From the NCBI GenBank assembly GCA_002346625.1, contig DEAF01000016.1, positions 1 through 16,440 on the forward strand: a stretch of 16,440 bases of DNA, in the 5' to 3' direction. The translations under genes and the position numbers were made by a program. The stretch comes from Gemmatimonadales bacterium UBA2989. Its GTDB lineage: Bacteria > Gemmatimonadota > Gemmatimonadetes > Longimicrobiales > Gaopeijiaceae. The notes beneath the pieces are model-generated. The model saw only the letters and a program-made list of their open reading frames with translations. It had not been told where the DNA came from and ran no database searches. Below are positions 1 to 8,168 of the stretch, piece by piece. Positions within the stretch are counted from its first letter, which is position 1. Every line of letters begins with the position of its first letter.

Positions 1-182
1 GTGGTAAGCCAAAAATCCAAAGCCGAATCAACAAGAGACATGACTTCTTCAGAATCAAATACCTTACCTGATACCGGCACTGGCGATTCGCCAGGGATAA
101 AGGGTTTTTCTGCAAATTCTTCCAGACAATACTGCGCCACCATCTCAAGAATAGACTCACGCAGTGCTTTATTTTTCGCCAT
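1..182 (-). CDS. rfbH: RfbH-type CDP-4-keto-6-deoxyglucose 3-dehydrase, N-terminus (partial)
   Basis: Only the first 60 codons lie in the window; the frame is open to position 1. The reading begins MAKNKALRESILEMVAQYC and continues through FAEKPFIPGESPVPVSGKVF to SLVDSALDFWLT. The P-G-x-SPVPVSGKVF block and the LVDxxLDFWLT end are the characteristic N-terminus of RfbH. RfbH is the PMP-dependent, iron-sulfur enzyme of the DegT aminotransferase fold that removes the C3 hydroxyl in 3,6-dideoxyhexose synthesis. The ATG at 182 has AGGAG 5-6 bases upstream, inside the 11-base gap after the preceding gene. The PLP-fold lysine/histidine position and the cluster cysteines lie outside the window, so activity cannot be judged. 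An RfbI/AscD-type reductase partner would be expected in the cell but is not in this window. Confidence 0.9.
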   Translation of the reverse strand, partial: MAKNKALRESILEMVAQYCLEEFAEKPFIPGESPVPVSGKVFDSEEVMSLVDSALDFWLT

Positions 183-193
183 AGATTCTCCTA

Positions 194-1162
194 CTAGTTA
201 CCATAATAATTGCGTTTTACTTCGTCAGTAGACCTTGCCAACCAACTAAGCGTGGCCCGTATGCCGTCGTCGACCGAATGCGATGATGTCCATTCTAACA
301 ACCGGGCAGCCTTTTCGGGATTACCGGACAGCCTCCATAACTCCGACTCACGATAAGGCACTGAACCAAATAATGGCTGAGCATCACTGCCCGTGATTTC
401 CAATATTGTATTAACCATGCTCCGAACTGAAGTAGCGATGCCTGTGCATATGTTAAGAGTTTCTCCATCGAGATCCTTATTATTGGCTACCATCAAAAAT
501 GCCTCTACCAAATCATCAATATATACAAAATCCCGCTCTTGTTCACCTAAAGTCAGAGCAATCGGGCTACCCTGAAGAGCCTTTGAAATTGTTTGTGGAA
601 CTAACCGAAAACTTCCTTCAAAAGGCCCATAGGCAGTGAATGGTCGCAAAGAGACCACTTGAAGTCCATGTTGCGCACCAAAAGCCCGAGAGAAAATCCA
701 AGCAGCCGACTTCGAGGCTGCATATTGATTCATCGGATTAGGAATGTCATTCTCAGACAAGCTATTTCCGCTTCCATATTCAAAACAGGATCCACAATAG
801 ATAAATCTTTCCACCCCCCAATCCACAGCCGCCTCAAGTAGCTCAAGCGTCCCGGCAACATTCGCTCTCACTATCGATGCGCTATCAGAAAATGCCTGAT
901 TCACACCTGCTGCTGCCAGATGGTAAACGATATCAGCCTTCCCTACTTCACGCTTCATAGCATCTGAAATCCCATGCCCGAGATCATGGGTCACGATGCG
1001 AACATCCTTTCGAATATCTGCGATACGCCACAAATCTGCACCCGGGCGCACAGTGCAAGTCACATCGACCTCAGTTTGCAATAAGGCACGAACCAAATTG
1101 GCACCTATAAACCCATTAGCTCCAGTTACAACAGCTCGATATCCTTGTACTGAGCTCATCAT
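194..1162 (-). CDS. NAD-dependent epimerase/dehydratase, likely CDP-dideoxyhexose synthase (RfbJ/RfbS-like)
   Basis: This is a 322-residue extended short-chain dehydrogenase. The cofactor loop is VVTGANGFIGANLV (11-24), the active-site serine region is YCGSCFEYGSG (122-132) with S125, and the catalytic pair is Y147/K151 in QYAASK. LGEQERDFVYIDDLVEAFL (205-223) resembles the GEQxRDFxFVDD segment of abequose and paratose synthases, which reduce the C4 ketone of CDP-4-keto-3,6-dideoxyglucose. Placement between rfbG and rfbH fits that last reduction, but a C4-reductase giving another stereoisomer, or a 2- or 4-epimerase, remains possible. The start is the ATG at 1162, overlapping the rfbG stop as ATGA, with GGGG just upstream. 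An in-frame upstream GTG-type start at 1186 lies inside rfbG and is less likely. Confidence 0.8.
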   Translation of the reverse strand: MMSSVQGYRAVVTGANGFIGANLVRALLQTEVDVTCTVRPGADLWRIADIRKDVRIVTHDLGHGISDAMKREVGKADIVYHLAAAGVNQAFSDSASIVRANVAGTLELLEAAVDWGVERFIYCGSCFEYGSGNSLSENDIPNPMNQYAASKSAAWIFSRAFGAQHGLQVVSLRPFTAYGPFEGSFRLVPQTISKALQGSPIALTLGEQERDFVYIDDLVEAFLMVANNKDLDGETLNICTGIATSVRSMVNTILEITGSDAQPLFGSVPYRESELWRLSGNPEKAARLLEWTSSHSVDDGIRATLSWLARSTDEVKRNYYGN

Positions 1163-2154
1163 AACCCCAACAAGTTTTGATACCACTTTATTGTCTTCTG
1201 CAGCCCCTGTGACAAGCTGAATCTAGCTTTCCACCCCAAACGCTCACGTGCTTTCTCTGAAGAAAGGTATTGATTCTTGATTTCACCTTGAGCCTCATTC
1301 AGCACGGTTGGCAAGATATCGGAAACATCTAACGCAGATGCTATTTCTGCTACCATTTCAAGAACGGTAACTGGTGTTTCATTGCTAAAGTTAAAAGCCT
1401 CTCCAGCGATTCCCTCATCTCCTGAAACGTCAGCGAGTTCCAAATACGCTTGAGCCACATCCTGAACGTATATGTAATCTCTCACATACTTTCCATCACT
1501 CCGAATAATAGGTGAGGTCTTATTCAACAATGACCGGATAGTACCCGGCACGATACGACTCCAATTCAGATCTCCTTCACCGTAAACATTGCCACACCGA
1601 GCCACCGTGACAGGTAATCCGAACGAGTTATAATACATCTGGGCTATAAGATCCGCACAGGCTTTTGAGACATCATAAGGAAACTGAGCACCAAGTGGTG
1701 TTTCCTCTGTATACGGAAGGTCCGATTGGTCTCCATAAGCTTTATCACTTGAAGCAACGACGACCCGCTTGACAATACCACCATGCAACCTGGCGCATTC
1801 AAGAACGTTGTAAGTACCGCGAATGTTTGTCTCGAGTGTAGGTAACGGAAACCTATGTGCAGTTCCAACTATTGTTTGGGCCCCAAGATGAATGATTGTA
1901 TCGACTTCATGATCGTTGACTGCTCGTTCGACGGTCCAAAAGTCAGTCAAATCACCATTTACGACGGACGTCCTGTTTATATTACCGCTTCTAAGAAGTT
2001 CCGATTGTGGATCCGCATCTAAAACAAGACATACCACATTTGCCCCTGCACCTAGCAACTCAGTCACCACCGAAGAGCCGATCATGCCCGTTGCTCCAGT
2101 CACAAGAACTGATCGATCACTCCATGAACTCTTTATGTCACCTCCTGCACCCAC
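1159..2154 (-). CDS. rfbG: CDP-glucose 4,6-dehydratase
   Basis: This NAD-dependent short-chain dehydrogenase converts CDP-glucose to CDP-4-keto-6-deoxyglucose. Of 331 residues, VLVTGATGMIGSSV (16-29) binds the cofactor. The catalytic region is ASSDKAYG (134-141), where D-K replaces the D-E of dTDP-glucose dehydratases, as is usual in the CDP enzymes. Y160 and K164 lie in YDVSK. ARCGNVYGEGDLNWSRIVPG (185-204) is also close to the RfbG-type GNVIGGGDW motif. It is somewhat shorter than classical RfbG (~355-360) and lacks the GHTGFKGSW form of the first loop, so it is a divergent member. Position between rfbF and rfbH supports the assignment. The start is a GTG at 2154, 3 bases after the rfbF stop, and the end overlaps the next gene by 4 bases. 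Confidence 0.85.
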   Translation of the reverse strand: MGAGGDIKSSWSDRSVLVTGATGMIGSSVVTELLGAGANVVCLVLDADPQSELLRSGNINRTSVVNGDLTDFWTVERAVNDHEVDTIIHLGAQTIVGTAHRFPLPTLETNIRGTYNVLECARLHGGIVKRVVVASSDKAYGDQSDLPYTEETPLGAQFPYDVSKACADLIAQMYYNSFGLPVTVARCGNVYGEGDLNWSRIVPGTIRSLLNKTSPIIRSDGKYVRDYIYVQDVAQAYLELADVSGDEGIAGEAFNFSNETPVTVLEMVAEIASALDVSDILPTVLNEAQGEIKNQYLSSEKARERLGWKARFSLSQGLQKTIKWYQNLLGL

Positions 2155-2166
2155 ACATCACCTCCC
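2134..2166 (-). promoter_or_regulatory. Two ribosome-binding sites at the rfbG start
   Basis: On the minus strand GGGAGG (2161-2166) lies 6 bases before the GTG at 2154, which is used as the start. A second, perfect AGGAGGTGA (2138-2146) sits just inside the gene and is followed 4 bases later by an in-frame ATA (2136-2134), with no ATG, GTG or TTG in position. Either the GTG start is right and the second site is incidental, or ATA serves as a rare start and gives a protein six residues shorter. Confidence 0.5.
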
Positions 2167-2925
2167 TGCCCAAGGTGCAGTGCCAGATTCCCAAAGGTCC
2201 TCAAGAAATCTCAACTCCCTAGGGTTATCAACGCACTGCCAGAAGCCATCATGCCTATATGCACTCAGTTGTCCGTCTTTAACTAGGTCTTCCATAGGTT
2301 GCCTTTCAAAAGGCATTGATTCATCCCCGACATAACGAAATATTTCTGGCTCCAATACGAAAAACCCACCATTAATCCAACCTTCCCCGGATTCTGGCTT
2401 CTCGTTAAAACGGGTAACCCTATCCCCATCAAAATGCAAACTCCCAAACCGGGCAGGCGGTCTGACTGCCGTAACCGTTGCTACCCTCTGATTTTCTTGG
2501 TGGAATTTTAGAAGCTTATGCAGATCAACATCTGATACTCCATCACCATACGTCAGCATAAACGTGTCATCTCCCACCCAATCCTTCAATTTTGCTATCC
2601 TACCGCCTGTCTGTGTATTGAGACCAGTGTCCACGAGATGAATCTTCCAGTCTCCATAATTATTTCCATGAACCTTGAATGCGTTAGATTCAAGATCAAT
2701 AGTTAGGTCATTAGAAATTTCGCTTAGATTGAGGAAATAATCCTTTATAACCTCACCTCGGTATCCAAGTGCAATAACAAATTCCTTGAACCCTGACTGA
2801 GCGTAAATTTGCATGATATGCAAAAGTATCGGAATGCCCCCAACTTCAACCATTGGCTTTGGGCGGGACCCAGACTCCGTTTGAAGCCTGGTACCAAAGC
2901 CACCAGCAAGTAACACTACCCGCAT
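2158..2925 (-). CDS. rfbF: Glucose-1-phosphate cytidylyltransferase
   Basis: It makes CDP-D-glucose from CTP and glucose 1-phosphate, the first step toward CDP-linked 3,6-dideoxyhexoses. The 255 residues are close to the family length. The nucleotidyltransferase signature is AGGFGTRLQTESGSRPKPMV (7-26) with R13 and K23, and the metal site is in YGDGVSDVD (126-134). NEKPESGEGWINGGFFV (174-190) and GFWQCVDNPRE (227-237) are typical of RfbF and distinguish it from dTDP-glucose and UTP enzymes. The ATG at 2925 has GGGGGG 7 bases upstream; an upstream TTG at 2940 in frame is less likely. It begins 40 bases after the 117-residue gene and is followed after 3 bases by its pathway partner. Confidence 0.94.
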   Translation of the reverse strand: MRVVLLAGGFGTRLQTESGSRPKPMVEVGGIPILLHIMQIYAQSGFKEFVIALGYRGEVIKDYFLNLSEISNDLTIDLESNAFKVHGNNYGDWKIHLVDTGLNTQTGGRIAKLKDWVGDDTFMLTYGDGVSDVDLHKLLKFHQENQRVATVTAVRPPARFGSLHFDGDRVTRFNEKPESGEGWINGGFFVLEPEIFRYVGDESMPFERQPMEDLVKDGQLSAYRHDGFWQCVDNPRELRFLEDLWESGTAPWAGR

Positions 2926-2965
2926 CCTAATTCCCCCCAAGTTCGATCAATTCGTAATAAGCTTC

Positions 2966-3319
2966 CTAAAACATAACGTAAATAAGCGGAGACACTTCAG
3001 CGTCCTGATCAGCAATCTGCTCAAATTCCGATGCAAGTCCAAGAATCAATCGCATCAAGGCTACGATGTCTTCCTGACCAGAATCCTTATTTTGTTGCTC
3101 AATTGTCTGCACTAACGCCTCAGGATCAGCCAAGTCCCCGCCTGAATCGGCGAAGTGAACCCGTGTACTCGACCGCACAGAATAATAAGAGTCTTTACCG
3201 GAATCCGCGGCCAGTGGGAAAACTGTGTTACCTCCTACCATTATCTGCTGCGCTGCATATCCAAAATGGTCGTCATAGAACTTTTCAAGGGACGCAACCT
3301 GAGATTCAGTCAAGCTCAT
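2966..3319 (-). CDS. Acidic 117-residue protein, unrecognised
   Basis: I do not recognise this protein. It is 117 residues, strongly acidic (about 19 Asp/Glu against 6 Lys/Arg) and without cysteine, signal peptide or membrane segment. It appears to have a short N-terminal helix (SLTESQVASLEKFYDDHFG), a strand-rich middle (about 24-60), and C-terminal helices (about 65-105). The end is hydrophobic, PLIYVMF. The ATG at 3319 is preferred because GGAGG sits 7 bases before it; the nearer ATG at 3325 is too close to that site. It overlaps the carbamoyltransferase by 14 bases, so its synthesis is likely tied to that enzyme. A small partner or regulator of the carbamoyltransferase is plausible but is inference from position only. 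Confidence 0.75.
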   Translation of the reverse strand: MSLTESQVASLEKFYDDHFGYAAQQIMVGGNTVFPLAADSGKDSYYSVRSSTRVHFADSGGDLADPEALVQTIEQQNKDSGQEDIVALMRLILGLASEFEQIADQDAEVSPLIYVMF

Positions 3320-5129
3320 ATTCATCCCTCCAGTCTTCAGCCTCACCAAAATCAGGTTGCGCACCCTTAAGTAGAATACTGTTTTCGAGAACTAGCATAT
3401 CCATATCGGTTCTCATAAAACACCTATAAGCATCCTCTGGGGAACACACAATTGGCTCCCCGCGAACATTGAACGAAGTGTTCACGATCATACCACAGCC
3501 GGTTAGGGCCTCAAATTCCTTCAACACCGCATAATAATCTGGTTTCTCATGTGGCCCAACTGATTGGATTCTGGCACTGTAATCCACATGAGTTATTGCT
3601 GGAATTTCACTTCGCACTTGGTTGATAAGCGGCAACATGTCATCATCGTCCATTGAATTTTCAACCGGATACTGTTTATCCTTTGCTACCTGTGCTACCA
3701 AAAGCATGTATGGGCTTTCATGGTCTATGTCAAAATAATCAGACAACCGAGTATCCAAAACTGAAGGAGCAAAAGGCCGAAACGATTCCCGGTACTTTAT
3801 TTTCAGATTCATAATAGATTGGGTCTCAGTACCACGTGCATCCCCCAGAATGGACCGAGCTCCAAGGGCACGTGGCCCAAATTCCATACGGCCAACAAAA
3901 TATCCAACTATCTTCCCCTGAGAGATCGCTTCAGCAACTGTTTTCGCTCTTTCCTCGTCCGAAAATTCCTCGTAAGGATATTCGTTATATTCAAGGAAGG
4001 CCTTTATTTCGGCATTCGTAAAACTCGGACCCAAATAACTGCCTTTTTGGCTATCTCTTTCAGCATTCCGAACGCGGTCAACCCCAAAATGCTGGTGCAC
4101 GGCCAACAATGCACAGCCTAGAGATGCACCAGAGTCTCCGGCAGCAGGTTGTACCCACATAGAATCAAATAGCCCACTTCTCAACAGTTTTCCGTTGGCC
4201 ACACAATTTAAAGCGACACCTCCGGCCAAGACCAAATTAGAGGATTGTGTGAGTTCTTTTGCACGCTTACCAAGGAGTAGCACAGCCTCTTCCAAAACAA
4301 ATTGTATTGAGGCTGCAATATCCATCTCCCGTTTGGTAATACGAGATTCCGGAGATCTAGGATCTCCTCCAAAAAGCTCATGAAACCGATCATTAGTCAT
4401 AATATCCGAATCAATAAATCCAAAGTACTCACTATTTAGACGATACGAACCATCTGGACGAACATCTATCAATTTTTCCCGAATTATTTCAGCATACTTT
4501 GGCTCCCCATAAGCTGCTAATCCCATAAGTTTATATTCACCCGAATTCACCTTAAATCCACAATAGTAAGTGAATGCACTGTAGAGGAGACCAAGAGAAT
4601 GCGGATACAAGACTTCCTCAAAGATTTGCAGATCCCGCCCATTCCCGTATCCGATGGTCGTGGTGGCCCACTCTCCGACTCCATCCATCGTCAACACAGC
4701 TGCCTCTTCAAATGGGGAAGGATAAAATGCACTAGCCGCATGAGAAAAATGGTGTTCAGCAAACAGAACAGGCACCTTCACTTGTAGCTTGCGAAACACT
4801 GCTTCTTCAACTCGTAACTTAGAGCCCAACCACAGAGGAGCAGCCTGAACCCATTGGGATTTACTAAATGGAACCCCCTGTACCAATGACTTTGTGACGC
4901 GATCAAAGGTTAGCGCAGGGTTATCATAGAAAATTACGGCGTCGAGGTCGTCTGCCTCTATGCCTGCCGTCTCCAAACAATAGTCGATAGCATAACTCGG
5001 GAAACGAGGGTCATGCTTCTTACGCGTAAATCGTTCTTCCTCTGCTGCTGCAACAATATCTGACCCGTGAACTATCGCAGCTGCGGAGTTGTGATAGTAG
5101 CAAGATATCCCCAGTACCCACTGGCTCAT
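3306..5129 (-). CDS. NodU/CmcH-family O-carbamoyltransferase
   Basis: These enzymes use carbamoyl phosphate and ATP to place a carbamoyl group on a hydroxyl, as in nodulation factors and several antibiotics. The 607 residues cover both domains. The N-terminal ASKHA-like domain starts VLGISCYYHNSAAAIV (5-20), with the metal-binding EHHFSHAASAFYPSPFEEA (125-143), TMDGVGEW (147-154) and AGGVALNCVANGKL (302-315). The C-terminal adenylation domain has VGRMEFGPRALGARSILGD (412-430), then FRPFAPSVL and VNTSFNVRGEP. All key motifs look intact. It starts within the stop codon of the SGNH gene and overlaps the following 117-residue gene by 14 bases. That gives a tightly coupled trio, suggesting carbamoylation of a surface-glycan sugar or its nucleotide precursor. 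The acceptor is unknown; fucose or the CDP-sugar are contextual candidates only. Confidence 0.95.
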   Translation of the reverse strand: MSQWVLGISCYYHNSAAAIVHGSDIVAAAEEERFTRKKHDPRFPSYAIDYCLETAGIEADDLDAVIFYDNPALTFDRVTKSLVQGVPFSKSQWVQAAPLWLGSKLRVEEAVFRKLQVKVPVLFAEHHFSHAASAFYPSPFEEAAVLTMDGVGEWATTTIGYGNGRDLQIFEEVLYPHSLGLLYSAFTYYCGFKVNSGEYKLMGLAAYGEPKYAEIIREKLIDVRPDGSYRLNSEYFGFIDSDIMTNDRFHELFGGDPRSPESRITKREMDIAASIQFVLEEAVLLLGKRAKELTQSSNLVLAGGVALNCVANGKLLRSGLFDSMWVQPAAGDSGASLGCALLAVHQHFGVDRVRNAERDSQKGSYLGPSFTNAEIKAFLEYNEYPYEEFSDEERAKTVAEAISQGKIVGYFVGRMEFGPRALGARSILGDARGTETQSIMNLKIKYRESFRPFAPSVLDTRLSDYFDIDHESPYMLLVAQVAKDKQYPVENSMDDDDMLPLINQVRSEIPAITHVDYSARIQSVGPHEKPDYYAVLKEFEALTGCGMIVNTSFNVRGEPIVCSPEDAYRCFMRTDMDMLVLENSILLKGAQPDFGEAEDWRDEYELD

Positions 5130-6130
5130 TTTTCACTTACCTTCATGGAATTAAGAATAACCGGTATTAAAGCATCTGCCATTATACTATGACCAAGCTG
5201 GGTAAAATGCTGATCGAACTCGAATCGACACTGCCGTCTAGTCTCTCGAGATTCTTCCAAAAATTTATACAGCGGATCAAAAACCTGCACATTCGGTTCA
5301 TCGGACAACTCTGCAAATCTTCGCTGATAATTAACCGGAGAGGAAAGTTCCTCTACGTGATGATATAAAGGGATTGGACAAATCACGACTGGGACATCCC
5401 CCACACTTTTCACCCAATCTTTTAATATCTTCTTCATAAGCTTCCATTCACGACCGTTCGCATCTGAATACTCAGTCACCGGATCATAGGCAACTGTCCT
5501 CTGGAGAAGATTCTTTATTGGATACAAGTAACGATTAATAACTCCTCGAAGCGCTCTTTCAACAACTCCCTGATTTGCCAAAAAATTATCACCTTCGTCC
5601 AATTCCTGCCTATCTAGGATACCTTTCGCGACCGGCGTGTTTTTGAGTATTAATTCATCATCTTGCAACTCGAAATAAGGCTTAGCTATAAACCCTACAT
5701 CTCCATTATCACGGGTAATAACTGTTTCGTACCTACTTGCAACCCTCTTGATATTCTGCACAAGTGGACATATTAACAACAAATCGAATGTAAGGTTACT
5801 CCCATAATGCTCATAAGCGAGATATTGTTGGTCAGTTCCAGTACCAGACAAACCAAAGTTTAATACTTCCAAACCACCGACCCTTTGCTCTAAGAGATCC
5901 CCAAAACGATACTTATTGCTAACCCCATCACCAGCGGTGAATGAATCACCAAACAATAAAACCCTGAACGTCTTGTCAGGCTTTTCGTTAACGAATTCAT
6001 GCTGACACCTGAATCCTGAGGAGTTTGTCTTGACGAGATACCCCCCAGACTCGTGGGGTATTCTGGCCTGAATTCCTGGTATGTATCTGTGCCCAATTAC
6101 TGGATGATACTCATTAATTTGCCGGACCAC
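5126..6130 (-). CDS. SGNH/GDSL hydrolase-like protein
   Basis: This 334-residue protein has the SGNH hydrolase pattern. GDSFTAGDG (61-69) carries the nucleophile candidate S63, and NFGLSGTGTDQQY (91-103) supplies the oxyanion glycine. The C-terminal FDQHFTQLGH (305-314) gives D306 and H308. The usual GxND block is replaced by LVQNIKR. The first 55 residues (HPVIGHRYIPG ... TNSSGFRC) form the strand-rich lead-in seen in many polysaccharide-cluster members. No signal peptide or membrane segment is visible, so it appears cytoplasmic unless exported otherwise. Family members add or remove acyl groups on glycans; the substrate here is unknown. The GTG at 6130 is the only start, since an in-frame TAA directly precedes it, and GAGG lies 5-6 bases upstream. 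It overlaps the carbamoyltransferase start by 4 bases (ATGA), so the two are probably translated together. Confidence 0.8.
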   Translation of the reverse strand: MVRQINEYHPVIGHRYIPGIQARIPHESGGYLVKTNSSGFRCQHEFVNEKPDKTFRVLLFGDSFTAGDGVSNKYRFGDLLEQRVGGLEVLNFGLSGTGTDQQYLAYEHYGSNLTFDLLLICPLVQNIKRVASRYETVITRDNGDVGFIAKPYFELQDDELILKNTPVAKGILDRQELDEGDNFLANQGVVERALRGVINRYLYPIKNLLQRTVAYDPVTEYSDANGREWKLMKKILKDWVKSVGDVPVVICPIPLYHHVEELSSPVNYQRRFAELSDEPNVQVFDPLYKFLEESRETRRQCRFEFDQHFTQLGHSIMADALIPVILNSMKVSEK

Positions 6131-6174
6131 TTAGCCCTCACCATCTTAGTAAACACCACTATAAATTCTTGCGA

Positions 6175-7113
6175 CTACTTCCTAGCTTCCTGATAAAAAT
6201 CAATTGTCTTTTTCAATCCTTCTTCCAAGGTGGTCTGGGCCCTGAATCCAAACTGACTGTTGGCCCTGCTAACGTCTAGTTTCCGCCTCATCTGTCCATT
6301 AGGCCGCGAAGTGTCCCATTTGAGGTAGCCGTTAAAGCTAGTAAGTTTCGCAATTGTCTCAACCAAATCTCTAATGCTTACTTCGAACTCATTACCCAAA
6401 TTCACTGGTTCACTTGAATCATAAAATTCTGTTGCAAGCAGAATGCCTTCTGCAGCGTCTTCAGCATATAGAAATTCTCTAGTGGGAGATCCATCTCCCC
6501 AAACCTCAAGTTCATTGACTCCACTCTCCACAGCTTCTAGACATTTTCGAATAAGCGCGGGAATCACATGGGAGGTCTCCAAATCAAAATTATCCCGAGG
6601 TCCATATAAATTCACTGGCACGAGGAAGATGGAATTATATCCATATTGCTCTCGATAAGCCTGAGATTCAACCAGTAACATCTTTTTTGCCAACCCATAC
6701 GGCGCGTTAGTTGGTTCAGGATATCCCATCCAGAAATCTTCTTCCTTGAAGGGCACAGGCGTATCTGCCGGATACGCACACACCGTTCCTATACCCACAA
6801 ATTTCGAGACCCCTGCTGCCCAACTTTCATGAAGTAACTGAACTCCCATCATCAAGTTGTCATAGAAAAATTCGGCAGGATGAGCCATATTGGCGCCTAT
6901 CCCGCCCACGCGAGCTGCCAAATGAATTACAATATCAGGACGAAATTCGGACAGCATCGTGCGTATGGCCTCACCATCTCTAAGGTCATACTGACTGCTT
7001 CTAGGTGAAAATATATTCTGAACTCCGCGTGCTTCCAGTTTTTGGACCACGTAGGTTCCTAAGAACCCATTGCCACCTGTAACAATCACATTTTTGTCTT
7101 TCCAGAATGACAT
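6175..7113 (-). CDS. fcl: GDP-L-fucose synthase
   Basis: This bifunctional 3,5-epimerase/4-reductase turns the Gmd product into GDP-L-fucose using NADPH. The 312 residues have the normal family length. Seen are VTGGNGFLG (11-19), HLAARVGGIGAN (64-75), GTVCAYP (109-115, the family's GSSCIYP-type motif) and the catalytic Y139/K143 in YGLAK. VWGDGSPTREFLYAEDAAEG and the late RPNGQMRRKLDVSRA stretch are also typical. The ATG at 7113 is chosen over a GTG three codons upstream because AGGTGA is well spaced before it. It lies 43 bases after gmd. A closely related 4-reductase making another GDP-6-deoxyhexose cannot be excluded from motifs alone. Confidence 0.92.
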   Translation of the reverse strand: MSFWKDKNVIVTGGNGFLGTYVVQKLEARGVQNIFSPRSSQYDLRDGEAIRTMLSEFRPDIVIHLAARVGGIGANMAHPAEFFYDNLMMGVQLLHESWAAGVSKFVGIGTVCAYPADTPVPFKEEDFWMGYPEPTNAPYGLAKKMLLVESQAYREQYGYNSIFLVPVNLYGPRDNFDLETSHVIPALIRKCLEAVESGVNELEVWGDGSPTREFLYAEDAAEGILLATEFYDSSEPVNLGNEFEVSIRDLVETIAKLTSFNGYLKWDTSRPNGQMRRKLDVSRANSQFGFRAQTTLEEGLKKTIDFYQEARK

Positions 7114-7156
7114 GTGAATCACCTGCCTAATTGAACAAATATTTCAGCTACTAGGA

Positions 7157-8134
7157 TCAAGCCCGTAAGGCTGCGATATCAGCATCTACCATTATACGAA
7201 CCAATGTTTGAAAATCTGTTGAGGGTTGCCAACCAAGTGTTCGTCGAGCCTTACTTGCATCAGCTGACAAGGAGTGCACTTCATTCGGGCGAACATAGCG
7301 TTCATCGAATCGAACGAATTCTTCCCAATCTAATCCTTTGTATTCAAATGCCGCTTGCAAGAATTCACGTACGGTGTGCGAGTCCCCTGTGCCAATCACA
7401 AATTCCTCAGGAACTTCTTGCTGAAGCATGAGCCACATAGCCTCCACATATTCAGGAGCGTAGCCCCAATCCCGTGATGCATCCAAGTTGCCCAGATACA
7501 AGAAATCCTGTTGACCAGCCAGAATCCTGGCTAAAGCCATGGTAATTTTGCGGGTCACAAAAGTTTCCCCTCGTCTGGGACTTTCATGATTAAACAAAAT
7601 CCCATTACACGCCCAGAGTCCATACCCTTCCCTGTAATTCACTGTCATCCAGTAAGAATACAATTTGGCAACTGCATAGGGACTTTGGGGCCTAAACGCG
7701 GTGTATTCATTTTGTGGAGGTGGAGATGTGCCAAACAATTCACTGCTCGACGCCTGATAAAATCTGGTCGTGATACCACTTCGACGAATTGCTTCTAACA
7801 AACGTGTAGTGCCTAAAGCCGTAACGTCACCCGTATAGCCAGGAGTCTCAAAGCTTACCATTACGTGCGATTGAGCTCCGAGATTATATATCTCTTCCGG
7901 AGCAATGTTATAAATCAAATTTGATAGCTGTTCAGAATTCCCTAAGTCTCCATAATGCAAGAACAACCTGACCTCAGGCTCGTGTTGATCGACGTATAAG
8001 TGATCGAGCCGCCTGGTGTTGATACTACTAGAACGACGTACGATACCATGAACTTCATACCCTTTTTCTAGTAACAGCTCTGCAAGGTACGAACCGTCCT
8101 GACCGTTTATCCCTGTAATCAATGCTCGCTTCAT
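7157..8134 (-). CDS. gmd: GDP-mannose 4,6-dehydratase
   Basis: It converts GDP-D-mannose to GDP-4-keto-6-deoxy-D-mannose, the branch point to GDP-L-fucose, GDP-rhamnose and relatives. At 325 residues it is slightly short for the family. The NADP-binding motif TGINGQDGSYLAELLL (7-22) and VRRSSS (32-37) are typical. The catalytic region SSSELFG (129-135, E132) and the Y153/K157 pair in YAVAK are intact. The block FNHESPRRGETFVTRKIT (181-198) and the later DASRDWGYAPEYVEAMW are characteristic of GMD and separate it from dTDP-glucose dehydratases. The ATG at 8134 follows the ugd stop by 34 bases with only a weak GGAAG upstream. The next gene encodes the matching second enzyme of the pathway. Confidence 0.95.
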   Translation of the reverse strand: MKRALITGINGQDGSYLAELLLEKGYEVHGIVRRSSSINTRRLDHLYVDQHEPEVRLFLHYGDLGNSEQLSNLIYNIAPEEIYNLGAQSHVMVSFETPGYTGDVTALGTTRLLEAIRRSGITTRFYQASSSELFGTSPPPQNEYTAFRPQSPYAVAKLYSYWMTVNYREGYGLWACNGILFNHESPRRGETFVTRKITMALARILAGQQDFLYLGNLDASRDWGYAPEYVEAMWLMLQQEVPEEFVIGTGDSHTVREFLQAAFEYKGLDWEEFVRFDERYVRPNEVHSLSADASKARRTLGWQPSTDFQTLVRIMVDADIAALRA

Positions 8135-8168
8135 AGCATCACGTCGCTTCCGCTGAGAGTTTCCTTAT

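Noticed and set aside
1159..2154. dTDP-glucose 4,6-dehydratase or UDP-glucose 4-epimerase
   Set aside because: The SSDK catalytic segment, the GNVYGEGDLNWSRIVPG block and the position directly after rfbF favour CDP-glucose 4,6-dehydratase.
1916..2335. Plus-strand open frames, including those near 1916-2335, 3031-3429, 14037-14477 and 12896-13297
   Set aside because: They lie opposite well-supported minus-strand genes, have Ser/Arg/His/Cys-rich compositions typical of shadow frames, and show no family motifs.
5126..6130. Exported esterase with a signal peptide
   Set aside because: The N-terminus has no hydrophobic segment and an in-frame stop directly precedes the GTG start, so no hidden signal peptide can be added.
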